Positions 19,364 to 29,596 of a DNA stretch of 64,000 bases are shown one piece after another (position 1 is the stretch's first letter; each line of letters opens with the position of its first letter). Origin of the DNA: Stentor roeselii (Eukaryota; Ciliophora; Heterotrichea; Heterotrichida; Stentoridae). A model generated the notes under the pieces. That model saw nothing but the letters and a program-made list of their open reading frames with translations. It did not search any database and was not told the origin of the DNA. Location: assembly GCA_006503475.1 (NCBI GenBank), contig RSEH01000031.1, positions 146,507 to 210,506 of the forward strand, in the 5' to 3' direction. The translations under genes were made by a program, and so were the position numbers.

Positions 19364-20686
19364 ATGGCAGCTTTGATGGACCCTCCTCTTAGCTTTTCTG
19401 GAGAATTGTGGTTTAGGAGGCCTTTGTTGCAGGATTCTAAGGTTTATTTATTACTTGATACTGTTACTTGTGTTTTTAAACACTTTAAGAATCGGGATGA
19501 GTATATGGATGATGGAATACCTGAATTTCAGTTTGAACTTAGTGAGTTGGTTTCGATTAGAGATACTTCGAATCAGGAGCGGGACATGTTTACAATAAAA
19601 ACTCGTACAACCAGTCTAACCTACTACGCTGACTTTCGAGATATGACATCAGAGTGGTTTAAAAAGTTCCAGCTTTCTCTAGACTACTACCACATCAGCT
19701 TCGCCGATCGTAAACGACAAGAAGAAGACAAACTAAGTAACAACAGCGAGTACTCCGAAGACACCACAACAAACGGCGAAAACTTTGTAAGCGAAGAAAG
19801 CTTCGAAGTTCTTCAAGACCTGGGCCAAGGAGGTTTCGGAAGCGTGACAAAAGTTTCAAAAAAAGACACAGGCGAGATATTCGCCTTGAAACGTTTAAAC
19901 AAAGCAAGTCTTCGTTCAAAAGGAATGATAAAATACGCAATATCCGAATGTAAAACCCTAAAAAGCATCAATCATCCTTTCATAATCAACCTAGAATGGT
20001 CCTTTCATACAAAAAATCACATCTGCCTAGTCCTTGAATTCTGCCCTTTTGGAGACTTCGAACCTGTCCTCGACCATTTCAAGAAACTTGAAGAACAAGT
20101 CGCAAAGTTTTACATTTGTGAGACGATTCTTGCTTTTGAATACCTTCATTCTAGAAATATTATTTATCGTGACTTGAAGCCTTCTAACTTGCTTCTTGAT
20201 AAGGAAGGACATATCAAGTTGTCTGATTTTAGTTTAGCGAAAGAAAATGTTACAGTCGAAAATCCTGCTGTTTCATTTTGTGGAACTTTAGCTTATTTAC
20301 CACCGGAAACTTTGAATAACACTGGAGCGTATACGGCTACTGATGTTTACTTGATTGGAGTTAACTTGTTCTTGTTTTTGACGGGAAAGACACCTTTTTA
20401 TGATAAAATTAACAGTTTTCAAGATTTTTCTAAAGCGATTTCAACTGCGAAACTCGCTTTTCCACCTGATGTTAAAAAAGAAGCAAGGGACTTGATTTCA
20501 GCGATGATGAACAGGAACCCTGAGAAGAGGCCGAGTATTAAAAGTGTGAAGGAACATAGGTTTTTTAAGGATGTTAATTGGGATTTGATGTATCAGAAGA
20601 CTGTCCCTCCGCCTATTCCTGTTGAGGTACTTGCGAGTATTGTAAGTGCTGACTGTGAATATGACACTGATTTGGGTTTTGTTTAA
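19364..20686 (+). CDS. PH-domain AGC-family kinase with DFS in place of DFG
   Basis: Starting at the ATG at 19364, the protein is 440 residues. Residues 1-115 look like a pleckstrin-homology domain ('FSGELWFRRPLLQDSKVYLL'), suggesting binding to membrane phosphoinositides as in Akt. The kinase domain follows with glycine loop 'LGQGGFGSV', lysine in 'FALKRL', catalytic loop 'YRDLKPSN' and activation loop 'SFCGTLAYLPPET'. The metal-binding DFG is 'DFS' here and APE is 'PPE'. Asp is retained, so activity is possible but perhaps altered. An upstream in-frame TTG at 19253 would extend the protein, but the ATG gives the natural domain boundary. Confidence 0.9.
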   Translation: MAALMDPPLSFSGELWFRRPLLQDSKVYLLLDTVTCVFKHFKNRDEYMDDGIPEFQFELSELVSIRDTSNQERDMFTIKTRTTSLTYYADFRDMTSEWFKKFQLSLDYYHISFADRKRQEEDKLSNNSEYSEDTTTNGENFVSEESFEVLQDLGQGGFGSVTKVSKKDTGEIFALKRLNKASLRSKGMIKYAISECKTLKSINHPFIINLEWSFHTKNHICLVLEFCPFGDFEPVLDHFKKLEEQVAKFYICETILAFEYLHSRNIIYRDLKPSNLLLDKEGHIKLSDFSLAKENVTVENPAVSFCGTLAYLPPETLNNTGAYTATDVYLIGVNLFLFLTGKTPFYDKINSFQDFSKAISTAKLAFPPDVKKEARDLISAMMNRNPEKRPSIKSVKEHRFFKDVNWDLMYQKTVPPPIPVEVLASIVSADCEYDTDLGFV

Positions 20687-20745
20687 TTGGAATAATAATC
20701 ATGTTCGAGATAAGGGTTTTAGAATGATTTTAGTTATTGAAGATT

Positions 20746-20822
20746 ATTATTCAAGTAAAAATATTTCTTGTTTGTTTTTATTAGAGTATTATTCAAGTCA
20801 AAATATTTCTTGTTTGTTTTTT
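20746..20822. repeat. 35-nt direct repeat, two copies
   Basis: Copies at 20746-20780 and 20788-20822 agree at 33 of 35 positions, with a period of 42 nt. They sit between the PH-AGC kinase and the giant coiled-coil gene. This looks like a simple tandem duplication of intergenic DNA without known role. Confidence 0.7.
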
Positions 20823-20893
20823 TAGATTATCTTGATTTTATTATTGATATTATAAATCCCAACGTTTTTATATGATGATTGAGTTAATAATAT

Positions 20894-23800
20894 ATGAACA
20901 TCGACAGAGATAACATCCAGGCCATTGTCAATAACTTAAAACAAAGAATCTCTGCCTTGGAAGACCAGTACCGAAGATTTGTCAAATACTGCATCGAAAT
21001 GATAAAAAATCACAGACTTATCATCGACTCCGAATTGAAAAACGACCCTAACACCCCAAGAGAGCTGTTGAAACAAATCACCATGCACGGTGAATACCTG
21101 GAAAACAGTGTAAAACTCGCTTCAAGTTCAATAAAAGTCCAGGAATCTCTGAAACTTTCCACATTTGAAACCTTTAAATACGAGGTCTTGTTTCTTATAA
21201 GCAACCCTTCTGAACATCAAAAAACTGAGCAATTAGAATCCTTGTTAAACGACTTGGAGCAGTTCATCACCACGAATTACATAAAAAAAGACGAATTCAT
21301 CAGGAAATCTGATAAAAAGCGTACTTTAACCCAAAAAAAACCCTTAAAACCTTCAGATTCCGAAGAAATCAACCATTTAACCTCAACAATTTCAATCTTA
21401 CAACAGAAAATCTCTCTATTAACCCAAGAGTCATCAAAAAAAGATGAAAAGTTTCAAAAAGTTTTTGAAAAACTTGAAAAAATCCAAAAACTTCAAAAAA
21501 TTAACACTTTTAACATAAACAACCATTGCAACTCTTTGCAATACTCGAAGGTCCTTTCGCCTGAACCGAAAGGATATGACTCGATGCCTGACATGAGCAA
21601 CTCGAGTCAAGCATCGATGAGACAAGACGATTCTTTTGATTCAAGAGCTTTTTACTTGATTGTAAGGAAGAAACTTTTGGGACTTTCAGATGTGATTAAA
21701 AAGTTCACTCAACAAGCGTGTTTTTTAAGCAAGTATCTTGAACAGAATAGAGAACTTGAGTCTTTTATGCATACTTTCAGAGCAGATACTCAAGAAATAG
21801 GAAAAGTCATTGAAGAAATTGTTACGCCCAGGTTTAAAGATGAGGTTTTTGATAAGAGAAAGGAAATTAATGATTGTCTTGGAGTTATTAGGAAAATGAA
21901 AAATGAGAAAAAAGCTTATGATGTTGAAATCAAGGCTAAAGAAGCACAAATTGAACATTTGAAAACGGTTAATGAAAATTTGAATCGAGAGGTGAAAAGT
22001 TTTAAGGGAAAAGTCATCGCGAATGTGAAGATTATTGATAATTTGCATTTACAGATTGAAGAAAATAATAAGGAATTTAGAAAAATGCAGGAAGAAATGA
22101 TGTTGATGAAGGATAATAGCCAGTTCTTGAAAGTCACTCGGTTAAGCTTGAACATGTCTGATAAAAGCTCAGGAAACTACTCGATTCGAATAGAAAAAAA
22201 CTTTGAAATAATGCACTGCTCTGAAATCAGCATTAAAAATGTGTACAAAAACGAAAACCTTATTAGAGAACTCAGAAAAATGTTGAAACTTAAGGAAAAA
22301 GAATGTGCTGACAAAGACTCTTTTATGAAAAACTTAGAAAAACAGATGGTTTCGAAAGAATCTCAGACTGAAACCGAAGAAATTGCTGAAAAACTGGAAA
22401 AAATAGAAAAAATTGAAAGACCAGAATTTATTTCTATTAAAAATCGATTTAGCTATGAAGAAAATCTGACTCTTAGCAAAAAACTCTCAGCAGCACTCAT
22501 CGAAAAAGCGAAAATTGAAGAAAAGTTGCAGATAAGCGAAAAACTTGTGGATTCTCTTCAAGAAAACTTGAAAGTTTTACAGCTGAAACCCTTTCAATTA
22601 AAACCTGAAACAGAAGACCTTTTAAATCATTTTTCAATTATTGTAACTTCTCAAATCCTCATTCAACCCTATCAAAAAAGCGATGAATTTAAGACCTGGA
22701 AAAGAAAAATCGAAGATTTTTCTCAAGAAATCAAAACTTTGAAGTCAGAAAACTCGATACTTTTAATAAACTTTGAAAGAATAGAGAGAGAAAAAAACGA
22801 GCAAGAGCTTTTAAGTCAAATTTACCAGGAAAAACTTCAGATTTATTCAAAAGAAAACGAAAAATTAATCAAAGTGTTAAAAAAATACGAAGACGACTCA
22901 GCAAGACAAGAAAATTCAATCACGTCTCTTCAAAGAGAAAAAGATTTTTTCCAAGCGAAACTCGAAGAAACCACTTCTCTTTCTTTAGCCAGATCTGAAA
23001 AAGATTCAAAAAATCGTCAATTTTCTTTCAATCTTCTTAAAAAAAACTTAGAAAAACTTCTAGAAAATCAAAAAATTTTCATTGAAAAAACCTTGAAACT
23101 ATTCGAAGCACAAGTCATGAGTCATGCAGTGAAACTTACAAAAATAGTGAAACTTTGCTTAAACCTTTCCTTTAAACACAAGATCTCTGCACAGCTTTCA
23201 GCTTCGAATGTAAAGTCACTTAATATGCGGGTGGAGGACAGAGAAAACTCGATTTTGATGTTGAATAGTTCTTTGAAACTAGCGGAGTCAACGATTGCGA
23301 CTCAAAATGCGAAAAATCTTGAACTGGAAAAGGAAAAAGAGGCTTTACTTGCTAATCGTGTTGAACTTATGAACGAAATTAATGATTTGAATGAGAAGCT
23401 TAAACAGAAAAACATTCAAATTACTTCGGAAAAAACGGAAAATATGACTGTGCATGTTGAAAAGTTCAATGATTTCATTAAAAGTTATGAGAGTTCTAAA
23501 GATTCTCTTAATTTTACTATTGTTAATCAGGAAAAAATCATTCTGTCGCTTCAGGATCGAATCAAGTCGCTGCAGCAGGACTTGCAAAATGCGAAAGAAT
23601 CTTTTGATGAACTTCAAATCGAGTTGAAAGAAGGGAAAAAAGAACTGAAAAATGAAAAAAATAACTTGAAAGTTATTGAGAATGAAATGAAACAAGTAAA
23701 AAATGACTTAAAAAACACGGAAAATGAGTTAAACAACACGAAAAATAACTTAAAAACCACAGAACACGAATTAAACATATCGAAAAATAACTTAAAACTC

Positions 23801-24892
23801 TCTGAAAACGAGGTAAAATCCTTAAAAAACGATTTAAAATCAACTGAAAATGAGTTAAAAACAGTGAAAACCAATCTAAAATCTACCGAAGATGATTTAA
23901 AATCCTTAAAAAACGACCTAAAATCTACTGAAGATGAATTAAAAGCCATAAAAAACGACCTAAAATCTACTGAAAATGAGTTAAAAACCATTAAAAGTCT
24001 CCCCAAACCAGAAGACCTTCAAAAAAAAATCGAAATTCTCGAATCTCAATTAAAAATCCATTCATCAACCGCCAGCGACATCGAAGTCTCCCAATTAAAA
24101 TCAGTCCTTCAGTCCCAAGTCTTAATTCTCGACACAGAATGCAAGAGACTAGAAGAAAAACTAAAAACAAGTCAATCCTCAAAAGAAAAAGAAGTCGACT
24201 CCCTAACCAAGAAACTCGACATCCTCTCAAAACAACTTGCAGGTCTCAGCCTAAAAAACGAAGAACTAAAGCGCAAGATAGACGACCAAGAAAACTGGAA
24301 AAATGAAGAGTTCGAAGTTGTGAAAGTCGTGAAATTCAAACTTTTTTCCTGGTTTCTCATTCAAACCAAACCGGAAAATCGATTGATTTGGACTGACCAG
24401 GACATAAAGACTGAAGTTCGTGATGAGTTTGAAGAGTTGAAGATAAAATACTGCAAATTAAAAAATTACTCTTTTAGACTGAGGGAAGAATACAAAAAAA
24501 TTTTGAGAAAATTTCAGGTTTTTAGGAAAGATTTTGAATTTGATAAGAAATTCGTACCGCATGATACGAATGATGAGGTACTTGAAATTACTTCACCTTT
24601 TATTAGTCCTAGAGATACTGATATGCAACTTTTGTATGACGGTCTCAAGTCTGCAAGGTCTTATGGCACTGATTTCGAGGATGATACTTTTGGAGAGCTG
24701 AGTTCGAAGATTGTCAGAGAAGGAAATTCTATTTTTAATGCCTCGAGTTTTGAGGAAGTTAATGAAGATACGGATAAAATCAATTTGATGATTGAGAAAA
24801 TGAGTGGCGAGCTGCAGGTGAAAAATGAGATTATTAAAAACTATGAGAAGACTATCAGTGAATTGAAATCAAAAGTAAATAATAAAGAATAG
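20894..24892 (+). CDS. giant coiled-coil protein with 14-residue repeats
   Basis: The intact ORF encodes 1332 residues, ATG to TAG. Almost the whole length is predicted coiled coil, with breaks near 150, 235 and 1150 and an acidic C-terminal 150 residues. Residues from about 918 to 1035 are built of a 14-residue unit such as 'NDLKSTENELKTIK', that is two heptads, repeated about eight times. No globular catalytic domain is visible. The pattern suits a long fibrous element of the cortex, the ciliary rootlet or a vesicle tether (golgin-like). Which of these it is cannot be told. Confidence 0.8.
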   Translation: MNIDRDNIQAIVNNLKQRISALEDQYRRFVKYCIEMIKNHRLIIDSELKNDPNTPRELLKQITMHGEYLENSVKLASSSIKVQESLKLSTFETFKYEVLFLISNPSEHQKTEQLESLLNDLEQFITTNYIKKDEFIRKSDKKRTLTQKKPLKPSDSEEINHLTSTISILQQKISLLTQESSKKDEKFQKVFEKLEKIQKLQKINTFNINNHCNSLQYSKVLSPEPKGYDSMPDMSNSSQASMRQDDSFDSRAFYLIVRKKLLGLSDVIKKFTQQACFLSKYLEQNRELESFMHTFRADTQEIGKVIEEIVTPRFKDEVFDKRKEINDCLGVIRKMKNEKKAYDVEIKAKEAQIEHLKTVNENLNREVKSFKGKVIANVKIIDNLHLQIEENNKEFRKMQEEMMLMKDNSQFLKVTRLSLNMSDKSSGNYSIRIEKNFEIMHCSEISIKNVYKNENLIRELRKMLKLKEKECADKDSFMKNLEKQMVSKESQTETEEIAEKLEKIEKIERPEFISIKNRFSYEENLTLSKKLSAALIEKAKIEEKLQISEKLVDSLQENLKVLQLKPFQLKPETEDLLNHFSIIVTSQILIQPYQKSDEFKTWKRKIEDFSQEIKTLKSENSILLINFERIEREKNEQELLSQIYQEKLQIYSKENEKLIKVLKKYEDDSARQENSITSLQREKDFFQAKLEETTSLSLARSEKDSKNRQFSFNLLKKNLEKLLENQKIFIEKTLKLFEAQVMSHAVKLTKIVKLCLNLSFKHKISAQLSASNVKSLNMRVEDRENSILMLNSSLKLAESTIATQNAKNLELEKEKEALLANRVELMNEINDLNEKLKQKNIQITSEKTENMTVHVEKFNDFIKSYESSKDSLNFTIVNQEKIILSLQDRIKSLQQDLQNAKESFDELQIELKEGKKELKNEKNNLKVIENEMKQVKNDLKNTENELNNTKNNLKTTEHELNISKNNLKLSENEVKSLKNDLKSTENELKTVKTNLKSTEDDLKSLKNDLKSTEDELKAIKNDLKSTENELKTIKSLPKPEDLQKKIEILESQLKIHSSTASDIEVSQLKSVLQSQVLILDTECKRLEEKLKTSQSSKEKEVDSLTKKLDILSKQLAGLSLKNEELKRKIDDQENWKNEEFEVVKVVKFKLFSWFLIQTKPENRLIWTDQDIKTEVRDEFEELKIKYCKLKNYSFRLREEYKKILRKFQVFRKDFEFDKKFVPHDTNDEVLEITSPFISPRDTDMQLLYDGLKSARSYGTDFEDDTFGELSSKIVREGNSIFNASSFEEVNEDTDKINLMIEKMSGELQVKNEIIKNYEKTISELKSKVNNKE
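23645..23998 (+). repeat. 42-nt tandem coding repeat
   Basis: Within the giant coiled-coil gene, a 42-nt unit encoding 14 residues ('NNLKTTEHELNISK', 'NDLKSTEDELKAIK' and similar) recurs about eight times. Later units are nearly identical in DNA sequence, which points to recent expansion by unequal exchange or slippage. Confidence 0.8.
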
Positions 24893-25051
24893 TTGTTTCG
24901 CGTAATATTAACTCACATATTTTATAATAAATTACAAAATTATCTTAAATTTCTCTAAAATTAGAAAAAATGAATGAATAACAAAGGTCTAAAGTGAATA
25001 CCATCAATATTAAACTATTCAAAAACTCACAACCAAACTAAATTCATTTAA

Positions 25052-25618
25052 TTAAAACTCTCTATAATTACTCATCGATTCCATAAACTCAGAAGACTCC
25101 ATATTCGACTGAACCTCAGGAATATACTGCAAATGTCGATCTTCCTTATTCTGCATAAACAAGATCTGAGTAGTATTCAAACTAACAGGAGCCCTTTTCC
25201 AAATCCTATCCTTTCCCTTAGGCATTTCGATTTCACAATAAAAAGTCTTATCAACTGTTCTTTTTTCCCCTCTAACATGTTTGGGCGAATAATACTGTTT
25301 AACAACAGGTGAAGGTAAAGGTTTAGTTTCAAAAACTTTTCTATAAACATAAGAACTACTACAAGGCCTTGCATTTTCAGCCTGTTGTAAAAAACTCTCA
25401 GTTTTCCACTTCTTTCTCCGAGTTTTCCGCGGTGTTAAAACAGGAGGACCTGTTAACCCCGACGGTTTTTTGCTTATTGAGAAGATCTTCGGACGATGAT
25501 GCATTTCTTGACAGGCCTTCGGAGGAATTGAGTGAATCAAGCTGCGAGACAAGGAAGGGAGTCGAAGAAAGTTCGGGTGTCCTGGAATCACATCAAGACT
25601 GACAACTTTAGACTCCAT
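25052..25618 (-). CDS. uncharacterised basic protein
   Basis: This 188-residue ORF is clean from ATG to TAA. It is proline- and lysine-rich with a very basic patch ('LTPRKTRRKKWK') and no membrane span or coiled coil. It is probably mostly disordered. No family is recognised. It is divergent from the LNR polytopic membrane protein, with 61 nt between the starts, so a shared promoter region is likely. Confidence 0.65.
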   Translation of the reverse strand: MESKVVSLDVIPGHPNFLRLPSLSRSLIHSIPPKACQEMHHRPKIFSISKKPSGLTGPPVLTPRKTRRKKWKTESFLQQAENARPCSSSYVYRKVFETKPLPSPVVKQYYSPKHVRGEKRTVDKTFYCEIEMPKGKDRIWKRAPVSLNTTQILFMQNKEDRHLQYIPEVQSNMESSEFMESMSNYREF

Positions 25619-25679
25619 ATAAAGTTATATTAAAGTTTTTTCATTTCTTTTGATTTAAACTGATATAATTCCGTTGAAT

Positions 25680-28600
25680 ATGAAGAAAATCAAAGGTTTT
25701 TTAGTTTTTCTTGGATTTTTTGCCTTTGCCTGCATGGAAGAATGTAAGACGGTGCCTTGTCAGGAGAAGTGCTTTGGGAATAGTTGTGATGTGGATTTGG
25801 AGAAGTGCCTTGAGGAACTTGAATGTCCTGAGAAGTGTCGAATGCTTGCTGGGGACTTGATTTGTGAAGAGTCTTGTAATATTCATCAGTGTCTCTGGGA
25901 TGGACTTGACTGTCGGCAACAATGCAGTGAAGGGTGCCGGTTAAATGATTTGAATAATGGAAGATGTGAACAGGCTTGCTTTAATGAAGATTGTCAATGG
26001 GATGGCAATGATTGTCTTCAAAGGAAACTTAGTGATTGTGATTGCAGCTTAGTTAACAAAGAAAGACCTGTGGAGTACTTTGTGGGAAAAACGAAGGAAT
26101 TTTCAGATTTAAAGGATTTTTTTCAATCGGAAATATGCTGTGAATTTGTTTCTGTCATTGTGGAAGATGACTCTTATTTTAACTCACTTATGCAAATTGA
26201 AATAAGGTCTGAGAATTTAAAGGTTTTGACTATCTCGACGAAAAATAGAAAAATCATGAAAATTGGACCTTTTCTTAAAATTTTAGTATTTGGGGCAAGT
26301 TTGACTTGGAAAAATTTTGAATTTCAATTTAATGCAAGTAGTGATTTGGATGGATTTAATTTTCAGGTCTTTGATGATGGAAAAATTCTGTTTGAAGACT
26401 GTGATTTTCAAGGAAGACTTGGAAGTTTCATTCAGGCTTTCAAGGGAACTGTTGCTATGCAGAGAGTAGACTTTTCAGGAGAGATAAAAGGAAAAAAATT
26501 ACTTGGGTTTGAACGATGTGATGAAAAATGCCAGTTTTTTATGGAAAATGTGAAAATTTCTGGAATTTTCAGTGATTCTAAGTTTTTTGTAGGGGAAAAC
26601 ACTGAAGTTCATGCAGAAGAGGTTTTGATAGAGAACAGTGATTTTCAAGAGAGTATTTTCGATATGTCTCGACATTCAATTTTTCTAAACCATATTACAA
26701 TAAAGAACTCGACAATCCATTCTTTAATTTCAGGAACTTTCTTAGAAAACTTATCAGTTTCAAACCTAGAAATAAAAAACAGTACCTCAAAAAATTCTCT
26801 ATTTTCCTTAAAATACTCCACAAACCTTAAGTTCTCTTCAATTACAATATCAAACCTGTTATCCTCCACTTCAACTTTCCATTTAATAGGAAGTCATTCC
26901 TCATTTTCCCAGATTTCCATCATCTACTCAACAAGTCAGTCCTTCTTGCTAGAAAGTTCCTCAACCGTTGATTTTTCCGACCTGTCAATAAAAAGCTCCT
27001 CTTTTTTATCATCTGCTTTAAATTCCACGAATTCTCAAATCAACTTGAAAAATTCATTTTTTTCCAACTTATCAAATTCAGCAATTTTTTTATCATCCAG
27101 TGAATTTTCAATAGTCTCCTCTTCTTTCATCAACTGTTCAAGTGACCGAGGAGGAGCTGCAGTGATACTTAATTCATGTGGAAAGATAAGCGAGTCCCTT
27201 TTCCGAAAAAACAAGGCACTTAAAAAAGGAGGAGCTTTATTCATACTCTCTGAAGCCTGCATCAGTATCTCCAAATCTCAATTCGATGAAAATGAAAGCA
27301 GAAATGGAGGAGCTTTTTTCAGTAGTCAAAATATCAGCGAGTTAAACAACACCTTCATTAAAAATAAAGCCTTGCAAGGAAATGACAGAGCTTCTTCGAT
27401 TTTTAAGGTGTTTTCTGAGAAGTCCTTTGAAAGTGCAAGGCCTGGGCAGGAGATATCAGGAGAGATCAAGTTTCGCATGGTGGATGTTTACAACCAGACA
27501 GTTCTTCTTGAATCTGTTTCTTGGCTTGCTTTAAGCATTTCAAATCCGAGTAACTTGACTTCTATTTCAGGGACTCAATTTAACAAGTCAACTGACGGAG
27601 TTTTTTTATTCACAGGGCTTTCCTTTTACGGCACTCCTGGAAGCACCTTAACTTTAGAAGTTGATTTATTCTGTGATGATCCTTATTGTCGTAAAAAGAC
27701 TGAAGTGCAGGTAGAAGTTCCTTTAAGTCATTGTCTTTCAGGAGAAGTTCTTTCAGAGGACTTGAACAGTTGTGTCGAGTGTGAAAAAGGCTTTTATTCT
27801 TTTAGAAGTAACGAAAAATCTTGCAGGTCTTGCCCTGACAACGCGGAGTGCTACTCAAATAAAATCGTTCCTAAAGCAGGTTATTGGCACAGTACAGCAA
27901 ACAGTTCAAAAATCTTCAAATGTATCAACCAAGACTCCTGTTTAAATGAAAACCGATGCGAAAAAGGCTATACTGGCAACTTATGTGCAGTATGTGCTTC
28001 AGGGTACATCGCAGGGACTTCTAACACCTGCAAAGAATGTCCTTCTAAAACAAGCAATATAATTCTGATAGTTTTTTTGACAATTTTATTTGTATTGATC
28101 ATAACGTACATCATCTACAGGACCTACGAAGATGCTTATGAGCCGAAGTTGTACCATTCAGTCCTGATAAAGATTTTAATGAATTACTTTCAACTGATGA
28201 TGTTGACTTCAGTAATCAAAGTCCGTTGGCCTGAGCCTTTTTATGACTTGATAAGCATTCAAGAGCAGATCGGCTCGAACACTGGAAAGCTCTTGTCCGT
28301 TGACTGCCTGATTCAAACTGCAACTGAAGTAGACCCTTACTACATAAACCAACTGGCAAGCTTTTTAGCACCTTTGGTCCTCGGCCTTCTGATAACCCTT
28401 CTCTGGTCATTGATCTCTTTGTTTATCTCCAACAAGGCCAGGGTTTTAAAACCTCTCATCACGTCTTTAGTCGTTGTTTTCTTTATTTTACACCCAGGAA
28501 TTTCCAGCAGTGCTTTAAGCATCGTCAGTTGTTATGAACTGGAAGAAGGTGAGTACTGGAACACGGATTCTTTTAATATTCAATGTTTTACTGAAGAATA

Positions 28601-29576
28601 CGGAAAAGACTACTACGCAATTTTTGTACTTGATGTCGTTTTGTGGACTATCGGAATGCCTGTCGTGGCTTATGTGATGCTCTGGAAGAATAGAAATCAA
28701 CTTGACGATCCTTCAACTAAAGCAAAATACGGATTTTTGTATCATGGGTACCACGGAGAACGGTTTTACTGGGAATTCATCATCATGCTGAGGAAACTAC
28801 TGATCATCTCTGTCGCGGTAGTCATGCGGAACTCGACTGTAAGTCTTCAGCTGATCTTCGTGTTGATTGTCCTTCTGGCAGCTCTTGCTTTGAACCAGTT
28901 CTACAAACCTTTCGAGCTTGACGAGTTGAACAGAACTGAAAACTACAGCATCATCCTTTCTATCATTTGTCTCACTTCTGGACTCATGATTGAAGCAGGG
29001 GCTTCTAAAGCTCTTCATATTTTTTTGTTTATTGTTCTTGTTGTTTCTAATTTACTCTTTTTTTGCTACTTTGCGAAAAGGGTCTATCAAGCTGTTGGGC
29101 ATTATTTGTGGAGTACTTGTCCGAATATTGCGAGAAATATTTGTCCTAATGCTCAGAGACCGAAAATTAAAATTAGGGAAATCTTGCAGAAGGAAGAGAG
29201 GAAAAATAGAAATAAAAAAATTCCGTTTGAACCTCAGTCGGGGTTTGTGGAAAATAATAAAGAAGTTGTTATTCAGATGTTGAATATGAGACATTTTGCT
29301 GATTTTTATAATGAAGTACTGGCTGCTAGGTTCTCTGGAGAAAGTATTAAGGATGTTGAGGAAAGGGAAATGATTGAAAGTGAAAATAATCAGGCTGCTC
29401 TTTATAATGCTATGACTATTAGTGAGAGTAGGCCGTTCTTTAGAAGGATTTTTACTAGGAAAAGGAAAAATGAAACTGTTCAGCAGAAGATTTTGAATAT
29501 TAGGAAGCAGAGTTTAGTTGATCATACTAATCGAAGGGTTAGTAGTGATGGTGGGATTGTGGAAGCTGTAGAGTAA
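25680..29576 (+). CDS. LNR/beta-helix polytopic membrane protein
   Basis: From the ATG at 25680 the protein is 1298 residues. A signal peptide (about 1-18) leads into cysteine-rich LNR (Lin-12/Notch-type) repeats at about 20-115, seen as 'CLWDGLDC' and 'CQWDGNDC'. A region of repeated 'N.S.....SSF.N' units (about 130-580) follows that looks like a parallel beta-helix. A cysteine-rich GCC/EGF-like segment at about 690-790 ('CEKGYTGNLCAVCASGY') comes next, then about ten membrane spans up to roughly 1165 and a cytosolic tail of about 130 residues. Such architectures are common in ciliates and are thought to be surface receptors or adhesion proteins. The topology suggests sensing by the large outer part and signalling or transport by the membrane part. 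The function is not known. Confidence 0.85.
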   Translation: MKKIKGFLVFLGFFAFACMEECKTVPCQEKCFGNSCDVDLEKCLEELECPEKCRMLAGDLICEESCNIHQCLWDGLDCRQQCSEGCRLNDLNNGRCEQACFNEDCQWDGNDCLQRKLSDCDCSLVNKERPVEYFVGKTKEFSDLKDFFQSEICCEFVSVIVEDDSYFNSLMQIEIRSENLKVLTISTKNRKIMKIGPFLKILVFGASLTWKNFEFQFNASSDLDGFNFQVFDDGKILFEDCDFQGRLGSFIQAFKGTVAMQRVDFSGEIKGKKLLGFERCDEKCQFFMENVKISGIFSDSKFFVGENTEVHAEEVLIENSDFQESIFDMSRHSIFLNHITIKNSTIHSLISGTFLENLSVSNLEIKNSTSKNSLFSLKYSTNLKFSSITISNLLSSTSTFHLIGSHSSFSQISIIYSTSQSFLLESSSTVDFSDLSIKSSSFLSSALNSTNSQINLKNSFFSNLSNSAIFLSSSEFSIVSSSFINCSSDRGGAAVILNSCGKISESLFRKNKALKKGGALFILSEACISISKSQFDENESRNGGAFFSSQNISELNNTFIKNKALQGNDRASSIFKVFSEKSFESARPGQEISGEIKFRMVDVYNQTVLLESVSWLALSISNPSNLTSISGTQFNKSTDGVFLFTGLSFYGTPGSTLTLEVDLFCDDPYCRKKTEVQVEVPLSHCLSGEVLSEDLNSCVECEKGFYSFRSNEKSCRSCPDNAECYSNKIVPKAGYWHSTANSSKIFKCINQDSCLNENRCEKGYTGNLCAVCASGYIAGTSNTCKECPSKTSNIILIVFLTILFVLIITYIIYRTYEDAYEPKLYHSVLIKILMNYFQLMMLTSVIKVRWPEPFYDLISIQEQIGSNTGKLLSVDCLIQTATEVDPYYINQLASFLAPLVLGLLITLLWSLISLFISNKARVLKPLITSLVVVFFILHPGISSSALSIVSCYELEEGEYWNTDSFNIQCFTEEYGKDYYAIFVLDVVLWTIGMPVVAYVMLWKNRNQLDDPSTKAKYGFLYHGYHGERFYWEFIIMLRKLLIISVAVVMRNSTVSLQLIFVLIVLLAALALNQFYKPFELDELNRTENYSIILSIICLTSGLMIEAGASKALHIFLFIVLVVSNLLFFCYFAKRVYQAVGHYLWSTCPNIARNICPNAQRPKIKIREILQKEERKNRNKKIPFEPQSGFVENNKEVVIQMLNMRHFADFYNEVLAARFSGESIKDVEEREMIESENNQAALYNAMTISESRPFFRRIFTRKRKNETVQQKILNIRKQSLVDHTNRRVSSDGGIVEAVE

Positions 29577-29596
29577 GGTATTTCAAATAAATAAAT

